Below are positions 17,251 to 25,922 of a stretch of 64,000 bases of DNA, piece by piece. Below the pieces are notes generated by a model. It was given only the letters and a program-made list of their open reading frames with translations. It was not told the origin of the DNA and did no database searches. The translations under genes and the position numbers were made by a program. Position 1 is the stretch's first letter. Each line of letters starts with the position of its first letter. Source of the DNA: Actinacidiphila alni (GTDB lineage Bacteria > Actinomycetota > Actinomycetes > Streptomycetales > Streptomycetaceae); assembly GCF_900112845.1 (NCBI RefSeq), contig NZ_FONG01000029.1, positions 25,598 to 89,597 of the forward strand, read 5' to 3'.

Positions 17251-17280
17251 GGCCCCGGCCCGCATCCGCGGGCCGGGGCC
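17251..17280. terminator. Hairpin terminator of the lipoprotein gene
   Basis: A 13-bp perfect stem (17251-17263 with 17268-17280) and a four-base ATCC loop, 12 bases after the lipoprotein stop codon and before the DUF218 start. Confidence 0.75.
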
Positions 17281-17291
17281 GGCAGGCGGCG

Positions 17292-17573
17292 TCAGCCCTT
17301 GCAGGCGGGGTCGGCGATGATGACGGGCGCCGCGTCCCGCGTGGTGACGAACGCGCGGAAGCCGGGCGCGTCGGCGACGCACTTGGTGGCGATGTTCGCG
17401 AAGCCGTCCGGGAAGTTGGTGACATTGGCGGGACTGTCGTCGCCCCGGTGATTGGCGACCGGCGCGTCGCCCTTGCCGCGCTTGTCGCTCGAACACCCCG
17501 ACAGAGCCGACACCGCGATGGCGACCGATGCCACCGCGATCAGATACTTCGTCGCACGACGCTTCTTGCTCAT
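17292..17573 (-). CDS. Small secreted lipoprotein
   Basis: A 93-residue protein with a lipoprotein signal peptide: MSKKRRATKY, a hydrophobic stretch, then the lipobox LSGC (Cys26). The mature part of about 68 residues is polar and has two further Cys residues (TKC and PAC) that could form a disulfide. It is not similar to a family I recognise. The gene ends just before a strong hairpin, so it is probably a separate transcript. It would be anchored on the outer face of the membrane. Confidence 0.7.
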   Translation of the reverse strand: MSKKRRATKYLIAVASVAIAVSALSGCSSDKRGKGDAPVANHRGDDSPANVTNFPDGFANIATKCVADAPGFRAFVTTRDAAPVIIADPACKG

Positions 17574-17851
17574 TGTCTTCCCTCACCTCGACCGGTTCCG
17601 TCCGGCCTGGCCGGACGAAGGGAAGGACATGCGCCGGGCCCGCGCGGTTCCCGGACCGGTGGCCCGTACACGTTCACCCCCGGCCCGCCCCTTCGGCGCG
17701 GCCCGCCCGCCGGGCCGGCGGCACCGGACGGGTGCGCGGGGACGGCGCCCGCGGCGCCGAGCGCGGCGGCGCCGGAACCGGCCAGGAAGACCCGTCGGGT
17801 CAGCGGCCGTCCGGGCTCGTTCGTGGCATTCGTGGGGTTTGTGGTGGACAC
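17570..17851 (-). pseudogene. Orphan Tat signal peptide (truncated gene)
   Basis: The frame starts with GTG, with GGGAG five bases before it, and encodes a textbook Tat signal: RPLTRRVFLAGSGAAALGAAGAVPAH. After this, about 50 Gly/Pro/Arg-rich residues follow with no domain. It ends just inside the lipoprotein gene. A translated export signal without a body suggests a secreted enzyme gene that lost its main part, possibly one that followed the GH95 gene, 33 bases upstream. A real tiny exported protein cannot be excluded. Confidence 0.45.
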
Positions 17852-17884
17852 AGGGGACTCCCGGAGCGAGGGGCGACGACGGAT

Positions 17885-20308
17885 CTACAGGCCGGTCAGG
17901 GTGACCGAGGCGCCGGGCCGCAGGCGCACCGTCCGGCTGCGGCGGCCCGCGGTGACCGTGACGGTCCTGCCGCCCACGCTGTGGACGGTGACGCGGGCGA
18001 CGGCGCCGTCGCGCCACACCAGGTCGACCCGGAAGCCGCCGCGCACGCCCACACCGGTGATGTGCCCGGAGTGGGCCCACGCGGCGGGGAGCGCGGGCAG
18101 CAGATCGACCGCGCCGGGCCGGGAGTGGACGAGCATCTCGACGATGGCGGTGGGGGTCCCGAAGTTGGCGTCGATCTGGAAGATGCCGCGGCTCTGGTCG
18201 ACCTGGTAGATGTCGAAGAGATTGGGCGCGGTGCCGTTGCTGTTGCCCACCGACGGCTGGAGGTTGGTGGTGATGAGCTGATACGCGCGTTCGGCGTCGC
18301 CGAGCCGCGCCCAGCAGGCGGCCCGCCAGGCGTTGGCCCAGCCGTAACTGGCCATGCCGCGCGAGATCAGCAATTCGGTGGCGCCCTGGACGAGTTCGGC
18401 GGGGGAGGAGGCCGGTTCGATCCGGTCGCCGGGGAAGAGCCCGATCAGCGGCGACAGATGCCGGTGCTCGACCTCCCCGAGATCGTCCGGCGACATCCAC
18501 TCCTCGAGGCGGCCCGAGGTGGGACTGACCCGCGGCAGGTACAGCCGCTCGCGCAGCCCCGCGATCGTGCCCCGATACGCCCGGTCCTCGCCCAGCTCCG
18601 CCGCGGCGGCCAGATAGTTGCCGAACAACGCCCACACCAGCTCCTGCGAGTAGGTGTTGCCGATTCCGTCCTGCGGCCCGTGTTCGGGCGACCAGTCCTT
18701 GTCGTCCACCAGCACCTCACGGGCCGCCCCGCCGTCCGGGTCGGTGACCGACATCGAGACCAGCCGCGCCTCCCAGAACTCGCAGGCACCCTTGAGCAGC
18801 GGATAGATCCGCGCGAGCGTCCGCCTGTCCTGGGTGAACTCCCAGTGCGCGAAAAGGGTGTTGGCCAGCCACGCGTTGGCCGCCGGATGCCACCACCACC
18901 CCGATCCGCCGTGGATGTTGGTGGAGAAGGCGACCGCCCAGCCGGCCACCTTGCCCGAGGAGTTGCGGAAGCGGTTGCGCGGGTCGTTGAACAGCCGCCT
19001 GGTCGTGTCGGACCAGGACGGCAGTTGCGCCAGGCAGTAGTCGGTGAAGGCGTCGAAGGACGAGGACAGCCCCGTACGGTCCGGCATCCAGTAGTTCATC
19101 TGCACATTGATGTCGGTGTGGTAATCGCCCATCCAGTCCGGGTCGTTGCCGTCCAGCCACGGACCCTGCAAGCCCATCGGGAGGCTGTCCCGGGAACCGC
19201 TGATCATCAGATAGCGGCCGAACTGGAGGTAGGCGGCCTCCAGTTCGGGGTCGGGGGCCGATCCTGCGGCGGCCCGTGCCTGGAGCCGCTCCCAGGTGTC
19301 CAGCGCGCGCTGCTGTTCGCTGGAGGCGCCGAGGGACAGCTCCATCGTGCCGAACAGCCGCCGGTAGTCCGCCACATGGGTGTCGCGCAGCACCGAGGCG
19401 GGATGGCGCGCGGCCGTCTGTGTCTTGTGCCGCGCGAGCTGCTCGGGCACGAGCTTCGGATTCCGGTAGCCGTGCGCGGCGTCCGGGGCGTAGTCGGTGC
19501 CGCCGCCGAGGACGACGGTCAGGTCCGCGCAGTCGGTGAAGACCAGGCCGGTGCCGTCGGCGGTGACCCGCCCGCTGCCGCTGGTCGCGGTGACGGCGGC
19601 GGCGTAGCGCAGGCCGTTGCCGAGGGCCGCCGCGAAGGACACGGTCGCTTGTCCGCCCCGCGCCGTCGCGGCGGACGGCGTCTCGCCGTGCAGCCCGGCC
19701 AGCGTGACCCGGCCGGTGTACCTGCCGCCGCCCTGCTGCGAGAAGTGCAGCACCACCACATCGTCGGGGTGGCTGGCCCACACCTCCCGCCGGAAGGTCG
19801 CCGCCCCCTTGCGGTACGACGCCCCCGCCACCGCGGAGCCGAGGTCGAGCCAGCGGCCGTAGGAGGACACCTCGTCGAGCGCGTGACCGTCGATCTCGAC
19901 GGTGAGCAGGGCGAGTTGGGTGAGCGAGCCGAACTCCACCCGCTCGTAAGGGAACTGGCCGTCGCCGTCCAGGACGTCGTTGATCCCGCCGGTCCACAGG
20001 GTGCTGTCGGTCACGTGCAGTGTCTCGGCTGCCGGGTCGCCGCCGATCATGGCACCCAGCCGTCCGTTGCCGACCGGCAACGCCTCCTGGATAACGTTGT
20101 CGGCGGCCGCGGGCGCGCCGTACCGCAGCCGCAGGCCGTCGTCGGCCGGCACTGTGACAGGACCGTCCGGGCGGGCGGGTTCCGCGGCCGACGCCGTGAA
20201 GGCCGGCAGACCACCGAGGGTGCCGAGCGTACCGAGTGTTCCGGCACTTGCCGCGAGAAAGGTCCGACGACTGTGCGGGAAGAATCCGGGGCGGTGGTCC
20301 GAGGTCAT
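17885..20308 (-). CDS. GH95 alpha-L-fucosidase / galactosidase, Tat-exported
   Basis: An 807-residue enzyme of family GH95, whose members hydrolyse alpha-1,2-L-fucosides or L-galactosides with inversion. A Tat signal (HSRRTFLAASAGTLG) covers about 1-42. The N-terminal super-sandwich opens with QEALPVGNGRLGAMIGG. The (alpha/alpha)6 domain has NVQMNYWMPDRTGLS (the Asn pair of the active site), GRLEEWMSPDD (general acid about E602/E603) and FQIDANFG (conserved Asp). The ATG at 20308 follows GGGAG. Only 33 bases separate it from the orphan Tat fragment. Plant cell-wall xyloglucan or mucin-type glycans would be suitable substrates. Confidence 0.92.
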   Translation of the reverse strand: MTSDHRPGFFPHSRRTFLAASAGTLGTLGTLGGLPAFTASAAEPARPDGPVTVPADDGLRLRYGAPAAADNVIQEALPVGNGRLGAMIGGDPAAETLHVTDSTLWTGGINDVLDGDGQFPYERVEFGSLTQLALLTVEIDGHALDEVSSYGRWLDLGSAVAGASYRKGAATFRREVWASHPDDVVVLHFSQQGGGRYTGRVTLAGLHGETPSAATARGGQATVSFAAALGNGLRYAAAVTATSGSGRVTADGTGLVFTDCADLTVVLGGGTDYAPDAAHGYRNPKLVPEQLARHKTQTAARHPASVLRDTHVADYRRLFGTMELSLGASSEQQRALDTWERLQARAAAGSAPDPELEAAYLQFGRYLMISGSRDSLPMGLQGPWLDGNDPDWMGDYHTDINVQMNYWMPDRTGLSSSFDAFTDYCLAQLPSWSDTTRRLFNDPRNRFRNSSGKVAGWAVAFSTNIHGGSGWWWHPAANAWLANTLFAHWEFTQDRRTLARIYPLLKGACEFWEARLVSMSVTDPDGGAAREVLVDDKDWSPEHGPQDGIGNTYSQELVWALFGNYLAAAAELGEDRAYRGTIAGLRERLYLPRVSPTSGRLEEWMSPDDLGEVEHRHLSPLIGLFPGDRIEPASSPAELVQGATELLISRGMASYGWANAWRAACWARLGDAERAYQLITTNLQPSVGNSNGTAPNLFDIYQVDQSRGIFQIDANFGTPTAIVEMLVHSRPGAVDLLPALPAAWAHSGHITGVGVRGGFRVDLVWRDGAVARVTVHSVGGRTVTVTAGRRSRTVRLRPGASVTLTGL

Positions 20309-20463
20309 GGCGCGTCACTCCCAGGGATCGATGAAGTTTTGCCTGCCCGACCGCTGAAATTCGAGCGCGGGCAGAGGAGGATGCGGCAGTGGTGGCGTGC
20401 CGCGTCCTGGGGACGCCAGCACCATAGAACTCATTAATAATGAAGACAAGAGTCACGGCATGA

Positions 20464-20497
20464 CACAGACCTCGGATCAATAGATCCGAGGTCTGTG
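20464..20497. terminator. 15-bp hairpin terminator
   Basis: CACAGACCTCGGATC (20464-20478) pairs perfectly with 20483-20497 around the loop AATA. It follows the stop of the anti-sigma kinase gene and precedes the GH95 gene start, so it ends the STAS/kinase transcript and insulates the GH95 promoter. The surrounding bases (20430-20470) are unusually A+T-rich for this DNA. Confidence 0.8.
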
Positions 20498-20573
20498 ATG
20501 ACTGATGCGTGGGAAACCTGACACGGCCGCGGCGCTGCGCCGGCGCGCGGGCGTACGGAACGCCGCGTGTCCG

Positions 20574-20999
20574 TCAGCCGGAAGCCGGGAGCAGGGGCAG
20601 CACGACGACGACGGTCTTCCCTCCGCCGGGTTCGGGTCTCACGTCCAGCGAGCGGCACAGGCGCTTCACCAGAGGCATGCCGAAGCCGCCCGGCAGGAAG
20701 CTGTTGCCCGGATCGCGGGTCGTGGGAAGTTCGTCGCTCGCATCGCTGATCCGCAGTTCCAGCGATCCCGCCTCGACGCGCGCGGAGAAGCCGGTCAGCC
20801 CCCCGCCGTGCCGGACCGCATTGGTCGTCAGCTCCGATGTCACCAGCATCGCGTCGGCCCACGCCATGCGGATCGTCTCAGGGGTCAACCCCGCGGCCAG
20901 CAGCACCTCGCGTACGCGGCCGCGTGCCGTCGCGGGACCGGTGGGCACCGGAGCGCGGCCGTCGGTCGACGGCTGTCGTCGAAGCTCCCTGTTCGTCAC
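20574..20999 (-). CDS. RsbW-like anti-sigma factor kinase
   Basis: A 141-residue HATPase protein of the anti-sigma type. N box: AMLVTSELTTNAVRHGGG, with the Mg-binding Asn. G1 region: LELRISDASDELP. G2: PGGFGMPLVKRLCRSLDV. These proteins bind a sigma factor or a STAS protein and phosphorylate the STAS partner on Ser. The gene lies 25 bases behind a STAS gene on the same strand, the usual antagonist-kinase pair. The target sigma factor is not in the window. The pair is divergent from the SpoIIE phosphatase operon. Confidence 0.85.
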   Translation of the reverse strand: MTNRELRRQPSTDGRAPVPTGPATARGRVREVLLAAGLTPETIRMAWADAMLVTSELTTNAVRHGGGLTGFSARVEAGSLELRISDASDELPTTRDPGNSFLPGGFGMPLVKRLCRSLDVRPEPGGGKTVVVVLPLLPASG

Positions 21000-21024
21000 G
21001 TCAAGCCCCGCTCCGCCGATTCCG

Positions 21025-21402
21025 CTACTGCCATTTTCTCGGCACCGCCGCGAGCGCCGACTCGCGGTCCGGTGAGAACCGGAAGGCGTCCCCGAGGCCG
21101 GTCACCTCGAACAGCCGCTCCAGGGTGTCATTGAGCGGACCCGCCAGGAACAGCGCGCGGCTCCCGGTCTCGGCCCGTGTCCTGGCGCGCGTCAGGATGT
21201 GCAGGATGGTGGAATCCGCGAAGTCGACGGCCGACAGGTCGACGACGACGGCGTCGGCCACTTCGGCGGCACGCGCCAGGGCGGCGTCCAGTACGGATGC
21301 CGTCTCGTAGTCAAGGTCGCCGGAGGCGAGGACCACGACCGCACGTGAGTCCGACTGCGGCTCCAGCCGGACCTGCTCGCCATCAGCGTCTGCCTCCAGC
21401 AC
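21025..21402 (-). CDS. STAS-domain anti-anti-sigma factor
   Basis: A 125-residue single STAS domain. The phospho-acceptor Ser is in VDFADSTILHIL, the standard site phosphorylated by RsbW/SpoIIAB-type kinases. It starts a two-gene operon with the kinase gene. When dephosphorylated by a SpoIIE-type phosphatase, such as the divergent 21625 product, it would bind the kinase and free its sigma factor. The ATG at 21402 is the first in frame. Confidence 0.85.
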   Translation of the reverse strand: MLEADADGEQVRLEPQSDSRAVVVLASGDLDYETASVLDAALARAAEVADAVVVDLSAVDFADSTILHILTRARTRAETGSRALFLAGPLNDTLERLFEVTGLGDAFRFSPDRESALAAVPRKWQ

Positions 21403-21624
21403 CGCACCAACCCTTCGTTCGCCCCGGCGCCCGGACCATCGCCGGACCGGGCACAGCCTCTCCTACCCAGCGGTGATCGTGAAAACTGACCGTTCACCGC
21501 TTCACCCGGTCGCCGCACCGTCCGGCGCTCACTTGCCAGACGTGCGCCAGGTGCGGGATGGTTGCCGGAAGGCAACATTTCCGATCGGATGAGGTGAGGG
21601 ATTCGCACAGCGGGTCCTCAGCAT

Positions 21625-23292
21625 GTGGTCTCCACTCAAGAATCGTCCGGCACCACTTCCGACAGTGGTCTCCTATGGGGCCACGTTCCGTACCCCGTCC
21701 TCGTCGTCGACGGCCAGGACACGATCGTGCTCCGCAACGATGCCGCGGCGCGACTGCTGCCCGCGGCCGATCCGGGGACGCGGCTGACTGACGCCGCCCC
21801 CGTATGGCTGTCCGCGGCCCACACCGCCGCCCGCACCGCCGTACGGCTTCCCGGCCCCAGGACAGCGGACGCCCCCGCGACGCCCGCCTTCGGTGAGGTC
21901 GGCGAGCGCAGTTTCGAGGCGCACCCGAGCCCGCGCGACGACGGTTCGATCGTGTGGTGGCTGGTCGACGACACCGACCACCGCGTCGTCAGGAGCGCCC
22001 TGACGAAGGAGCGCGAGCGGACCGCGTTCCTGACCCAGGCGTCCAACTCCCTGCTGTCCTCCCTCAACCTGGGGCGCTGTATGGACGTGACCGCCCAGAT
22101 GGCGGCGGAACAGCTCGCCGACGCGGCACTGGTCATCGCGCCGGCCCGCAGGCGGCGCCTTCCGGTGGTGAGCTGCCTGCGCGGCCAGAGCCCCGTTCAG
22201 TTCGAACAGCAGGTGGATCCGGACGGTGTACCCGGTCTCGGCGAGGCGCTGCGCGGATTCCCGCCGGTGCCCTCGCGCTGGATCGACCCCGCTTCCGCCC
22301 CGGAATGGATGGTGCCCGACGGGTTCGGGCCGGTCGGTTCGATAGTGATCACACCGCTTCCGGGCCACGGTGTACCGGCCGGGGCGCTGATCCTGCTGCG
22401 GCGCTCGGAGAGCACCGCGTTCACCGAGGGCGAGGAGGTCTTCGCCCGGTTGTTCGCCGCCCGCGCCGGCGCCGCGATGTCGGCCGCGCGGCTCTACGCC
22501 GAGCAGTCCTCCATCACCGAGATCCTCATGCGCGAACTGCTGCCCCCGACGCTCCAGCAGACCAGGGGAGTGGATTTCGCCGGCGGTTACCAGCCCTCGC
22601 AGGACCACGAGCGGATCGGCGGCGACTTCTACGACGTGCATCCCGCGCTCTCGGACGACGAGGCGTCGCTGGTCGCGCTCGGGGACGTCTGCGGCAAGGG
22701 CCTCGAAGCCGCGGTACTGACCGGCAAGATCCGCAATACGCTCCACGCCCTGCTGCCGATGGCCGACGACCACCAGCGCGTGATCAGCCTGCTGAACACC
22801 GCGATGCTCAACTCCCACCACACCCGGTACGCGACCCTCGTCCTGGCCTCCGTCCTGCGCCGGGGCAGCGACGTCAAGCTCCGGCTGACCAGCGCGGGAC
22901 ATCCCAGCCCCCTGATCATCAGGACCGGCGGGACGGTGGAGAGCGCCGACACCAGCGGCACCGTGGTCGGAGTGCTGCCCAAGGCTCCGGCGCGCTCCAC
23001 GGACGTGGTCCTGGCGCCGGGGGAGTCGTGCGTGCTCTACACCGACGGAATCACCGAGGGCAAGGGCGGCCCGCTGGGCGACGCGCGGTTCGGCGAGGCA
23101 CGGCTGCGCCGCGCGTTGGCCGAGTGCGCGGGCATGCCGTCGGAAGGCATCGTGGAACGCATTCAGATGCTCGCGGACCAGTGGGTCGGCCAGGGATCCC
23201 ACGACGACATGGCCGTCGTCGTGATCTCGGCGCCGCGCACCCACCATTTGAGTGCGGTGGACGGGCACACCCGGGGCAGATTCACCGCATGA
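21625..23292 (+). CDS. SpoIIE-type Ser/Thr phosphatase with PAS-like and GAF domains
   Basis: A 555-residue PP2C/RsbU-type phosphatase. Residues 15-130 look like a PAS-type sensor (PYPVLVVDGQDTIVLRNDAA), 140-295 a GAF domain, and 315-540 the SpoIIE phosphatase, with GGDFYDV, ALGDVCGKGLEAA, TSAGHPSPL and GSHDDMAVVVI holding the metal-binding Asp residues. It should dephosphorylate STAS proteins and so switch on a sigma factor. The GTG start has a poor ribosome site; no better one is in frame. Its stop overlaps the start of the B12-binding gene (ATGA), so the signal protein and phosphatase are made together. Confidence 0.9.
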   Translation: MVSTQESSGTTSDSGLLWGHVPYPVLVVDGQDTIVLRNDAAARLLPAADPGTRLTDAAPVWLSAAHTAARTAVRLPGPRTADAPATPAFGEVGERSFEAHPSPRDDGSIVWWLVDDTDHRVVRSALTKERERTAFLTQASNSLLSSLNLGRCMDVTAQMAAEQLADAALVIAPARRRRLPVVSCLRGQSPVQFEQQVDPDGVPGLGEALRGFPPVPSRWIDPASAPEWMVPDGFGPVGSIVITPLPGHGVPAGALILLRRSESTAFTEGEEVFARLFAARAGAAMSAARLYAEQSSITEILMRELLPPTLQQTRGVDFAGGYQPSQDHERIGGDFYDVHPALSDDEASLVALGDVCGKGLEAAVLTGKIRNTLHALLPMADDHQRVISLLNTAMLNSHHTRYATLVLASVLRRGSDVKLRLTSAGHPSPLIIRTGGTVESADTSGTVVGVLPKAPARSTDVVLAPGESCVLYTDGITEGKGGPLGDARFGEARLRRALAECAGMPSEGIVERIQMLADQWVGQGSHDDMAVVVISAPRTHHLSAVDGHTRGRFTA

Positions 23293-24383
23293 AGTCCAGT
23301 TCTCCGCACGGTCCGTCCGCGGACCCCGAGACGCGGCTCCTCACCGACAAGCTGTGGGACGCCGTCGTCCGGGCCGACGAGTACGCGGCCACCGAACTCG
23401 TCCTCGGCGCCCTGGACGGCGGCGCGCCCGCCGAGTCCGTGCTGCTCGACGTCATCGCGGCGGTCCAGGGCAGGGTGGGCGAGGAATGGGCCGCCAACCG
23501 CCTCAGCGTCGCCCAGGAGCACGCGGCGACCGCCATCAACGAACGCGCGGTGACCGCGCTGTCGTTGCACGACGCGGCCCGCACCGAGGTGACGCGCGGC
23601 CGGCTCACCGTGGCCTGCGCCGACGGTGAATGGCACGCCCTGCCCGCGCGTCTGCTGGCGGAAGTGCTCAAGCTGCGCGGCTGGAAGGTCGACTATCTGG
23701 GCGCCCAGGTCCCCACTCCGCACCTCATCACGCATCTGCACAGGTCCGATGCCGACGCTGTCGCGCTCTCCGGTTCGATCGCCACCCGGCTGCCGACCGC
23801 GCACGCCGCCATCACGGCCTGCCAGGCGGTCGGCGTGCCGGTCCTGGCGGGCGGCGCGGCCTTCGGCGCCGACGGACGGTACGCACGTCTGCTCGGCGCC
23901 AACGCGTGGGCACCGGACGCCCGCGCCGCCGCCGACCGTCTCGCCGCGGGCCCGCTGCCGCGACCGCGCCCCGACCACCAGGCGATCGACGACCTGCCGC
24001 ACTTGGCCGACCAGGAGTACACGATCGTCGCCAGGAGCCGCTCGGCCTTGGTCCGTACGGTCCTCGCGGGGCTCGAAGAGGCGGTCCCCGAGATGCGCGG
24101 CTACAGCGACCTGCAGCGCGAGCACACGGCGGAGGACCTGGCGCACATCGTGGATTTCCTGGCCACCGCCCTCTACCTGGGGGACGGGGAGCTGTTCGTC
24201 GGCTTCATCGGCTGGACCGCCGGGATCCTCGCGGCCCGCGGAGTGCCCGCGCGCAGCCTTTCGCCGGCCCTGGGCATCCTGTCGGACGAGCTCAAGGACT
24301 TTCCCCGCGCCGTGGACTTCCTCGCCCGGGGCACCGACGCGGTCTCCTCCTTTCACCGCACCACCGCAGGGAAGAACGCATGA
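23289..24383 (+). CDS. B12-binding protein with CarH-type W-x9-EH motif
   Basis: A 364-residue cobalamin-binding protein. The four-helix part (about 15-100) carries W67-x9-E77-H78, the signature of adenosyl-B12 light receptors such as CarH and LitR, where Trp caps the adenosyl group. The Rossmann-like B12 domain (about 104-225) has GEWH (H116, probable lower ligand), VDYLGAQVPTPHL, ALSGS and VLAGGAAFG. There is no DNA-binding domain. The last 120 residues are helical and not recognised. It is coupled by ATGA overlaps to the SpoIIE phosphatase before and a STAS gene after, so it probably feeds a light or B12 signal into partner switching. Photochemistry is inference. Confidence 0.85.
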   Translation: MKSSSPHGPSADPETRLLTDKLWDAVVRADEYAATELVLGALDGGAPAESVLLDVIAAVQGRVGEEWAANRLSVAQEHAATAINERAVTALSLHDAARTEVTRGRLTVACADGEWHALPARLLAEVLKLRGWKVDYLGAQVPTPHLITHLHRSDADAVALSGSIATRLPTAHAAITACQAVGVPVLAGGAAFGADGRYARLLGANAWAPDARAAADRLAAGPLPRPRPDHQAIDDLPHLADQEYTIVARSRSALVRTVLAGLEEAVPEMRGYSDLQREHTAEDLAHIVDFLATALYLGDGELFVGFIGWTAGILAARGVPARSLSPALGILSDELKDFPRAVDFLARGTDAVSSFHRTTAGKNA

Positions 24384-24820
24384 CCCCGACGCCCTTCACA
24401 GGCTTGCGCCTGACCAGAGTCGACGCCGACGGCACGGTCCGGATAGAGGTCTCGGGCGACCTCGACTACGACAGCGCCGACGACCTGATGACCGCGGTCA
24501 CCGCGGAACTCGCCGCGCATCCGCAGCTGGACGATCTGCATCTGCACTTCGGCGGCCTCGGCCTCGTGGACTCCATGGGACTGTCGGTGCTGCTGATGAT
24601 TCACCGCCGGACCACGGAGGCGGGCGTACGCCTTCATCTGGACGACCGTACGGACGACCTGGACCGGCTCCTGGCGCTCACCGGCACCCTGGAGCACTTC
24701 ACCGCCGATCCGGACGGCGCCGCCGACCCGGCCCCGGCCGCGGAGAGCCGGCCCGACGACGGCGCCCGGGCGGACCCGGCCCGGTCCGCGGGGCGCGACC
24801 GCGGCACCCCGGGCCACTGA
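24380..24820 (+). CDS. STAS-domain protein, second copy
   Basis: A 146-residue protein. The STAS domain (about 8-108) has the phospho-acceptor Ser in LGLVDSMGLSVLLMIHR. A disordered Asp/Pro/Ala-rich tail of about 35 residues follows. The start ATG overlaps the stop of the B12-protein gene by four bases, making it the third member of a coupled operon. It is the likely substrate of the phosphatase at 21625, and may differ in partner from the divergent STAS at 21025. Confidence 0.85.
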   Translation: MTPTPFTGLRLTRVDADGTVRIEVSGDLDYDSADDLMTAVTAELAAHPQLDDLHLHFGGLGLVDSMGLSVLLMIHRRTTEAGVRLHLDDRTDDLDRLLALTGTLEHFTADPDGAADPAPAAESRPDDGARADPARSAGRDRGTPGH

Positions 24821-24890
24821 CCGCGCCGGGCCCGGGTCCGTACGGCATCCGGGTGCGCCGCGTGCTCCCCGGGCTCCGCGGCGGCGGCCG

Positions 24891-25787
24891 TCAGCGCGGG
24901 CCGTACGCCCCGGCGTCGAGGTCGGCGAGCAGCGTGGGGCCGGTGGGCGTCCAGTCCAGGCTCTCGCGGGTGAGGTCGCTGGTCGCCGACAGGTCTCGGC
25001 CGAAGAACATGCCGATCCACCCGAAGTGGTCCATCACGTCGTCGGGGGCGACGGACGCGACCGGCAGGTCGTACGCGCGGCCGATCGCCGTCGCGATCTC
25101 CCGCGTGGAGACGCCCTCCTCGGCGACCGCGTGCAGCCTGGCGCCCGCTGGCGCCTTCGGCAGCGCCAGACCGACGAGCCTGGCCGCGTCGGTGCGGTGG
25201 ACCGCGGCCCACCGGTTGCCGCCGTCGCCGGGATAGCCGGAGATGCCCTTGTCGCGGGCGACCGCCGCGATGGCGGCGATGAAGCCGTGGTCACCCATGC
25301 CGTGCACGGTCGGCGCGAAGCGCAGGCTGACGCTGTGCACCCCGCGGTCGGCGAATTCGAGGGCCAGATTCTCGCTGCCGCCGCGCGGCGAGTCGGGGCC
25401 GTGGAAGGGCGACGGATCGGCCTCGGTGGCCGGCCGCCCCTCGGCGAGTCCGGCCACGCCCGAGGCGAGCAGGAACGGGCGGCCGGTTCCGGCGAGGGCG
25501 TCGCCGATGGTCTGGACTGCGGCCCGCTCGGCCGCGTTGGACGCGGCGGGGTCGGACCAGTCGTGCTTGTTGGCGAGGTGGATGACCGCCTCCGCGCTCT
25601 TCGCGCCCGATCCGATGCTGTCCAGATCGTCGAGGTCGCCGCGCAGGACCCGCGCGCCCTTGGCCGCCAGGGCGGCGGCCGAGGCGTCGGACCGCGCGAG
25701 GCCGACGACCTCGTGGCCGCGGGCGATCAGCTCGTCCACCACGGCCGAGCCGATCCAGCCGGAGGCGCCGGTGACGAATACGTTCAT
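24891..25787 (-). CDS. NAD(P)-dependent epimerase/dehydratase family protein
   Basis: A 298-residue extended short-chain dehydrogenase-like protein. The Rossmann motif TGASGWIGS lies near residue 6-14, a GDLDDLDS acidic turn near 49, and AVIHLANKHDW near 67. The usual active-site Tyr-x3-Lys is not evident (the equivalent region reads GPDSPRGGSENLALEF), so it may be a reductase-like or NmrA-like regulator rather than a sugar epimerase. The ATG at 25787 has AGGAG eight bases upstream. It is divergent from a TetR gene, with two operator-like elements between, and is the probable target of that repressor. Confidence 0.8.
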   Translation of the reverse strand: MNVFVTGASGWIGSAVVDELIARGHEVVGLARSDASAAALAAKGARVLRGDLDDLDSIGSGAKSAEAVIHLANKHDWSDPAASNAAERAAVQTIGDALAGTGRPFLLASGVAGLAEGRPATEADPSPFHGPDSPRGGSENLALEFADRGVHSVSLRFAPTVHGMGDHGFIAAIAAVARDKGISGYPGDGGNRWAAVHRTDAARLVGLALPKAPAGARLHAVAEEGVSTREIATAIGRAYDLPVASVAPDDVMDHFGWIGMFFGRDLSATSDLTRESLDWTPTGPTLLADLDAGAYGPR

Positions 25788-25841
25788 GACCCGATCTCCT
25801 TCACCGCCCGGTGTCCGGGCGAGAGCCAGTGGTTCCGAGAC

Positions 25842-25909
25842 GTTGATGTCTGTCACTGACATCAACGCACGCCTCCACCGTACCACCGTGAAGTCAGTGA
25901 CTGTCATCG
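25842..25909. promoter_or_regulatory. Paired TetR operators
   Basis: A 25-base element with arms GTTGATGTC (25842-25850) and GACATCAAC (25858-25866) and the core GTCACTGAC. A related element in the opposite orientation (25893-25907) contains GTCAGTGAC followed by TGTCATC. Both share GTCACTGAC on one strand. They sit between the divergent epimerase and TetR genes, where autoregulation and co-repression of both promoters would be expected. Confidence 0.6.
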
Positions 25910-25922
25910 GTAGACTCGGGGC

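Noticed and set aside
17528..20437. A 969-codon frame opposite the GH95 gene
   Set aside because: The product is a repetitive Arg/Gly/Val-rich shadow; the minus strand encodes a full GH95 enzyme with catalytic motifs.
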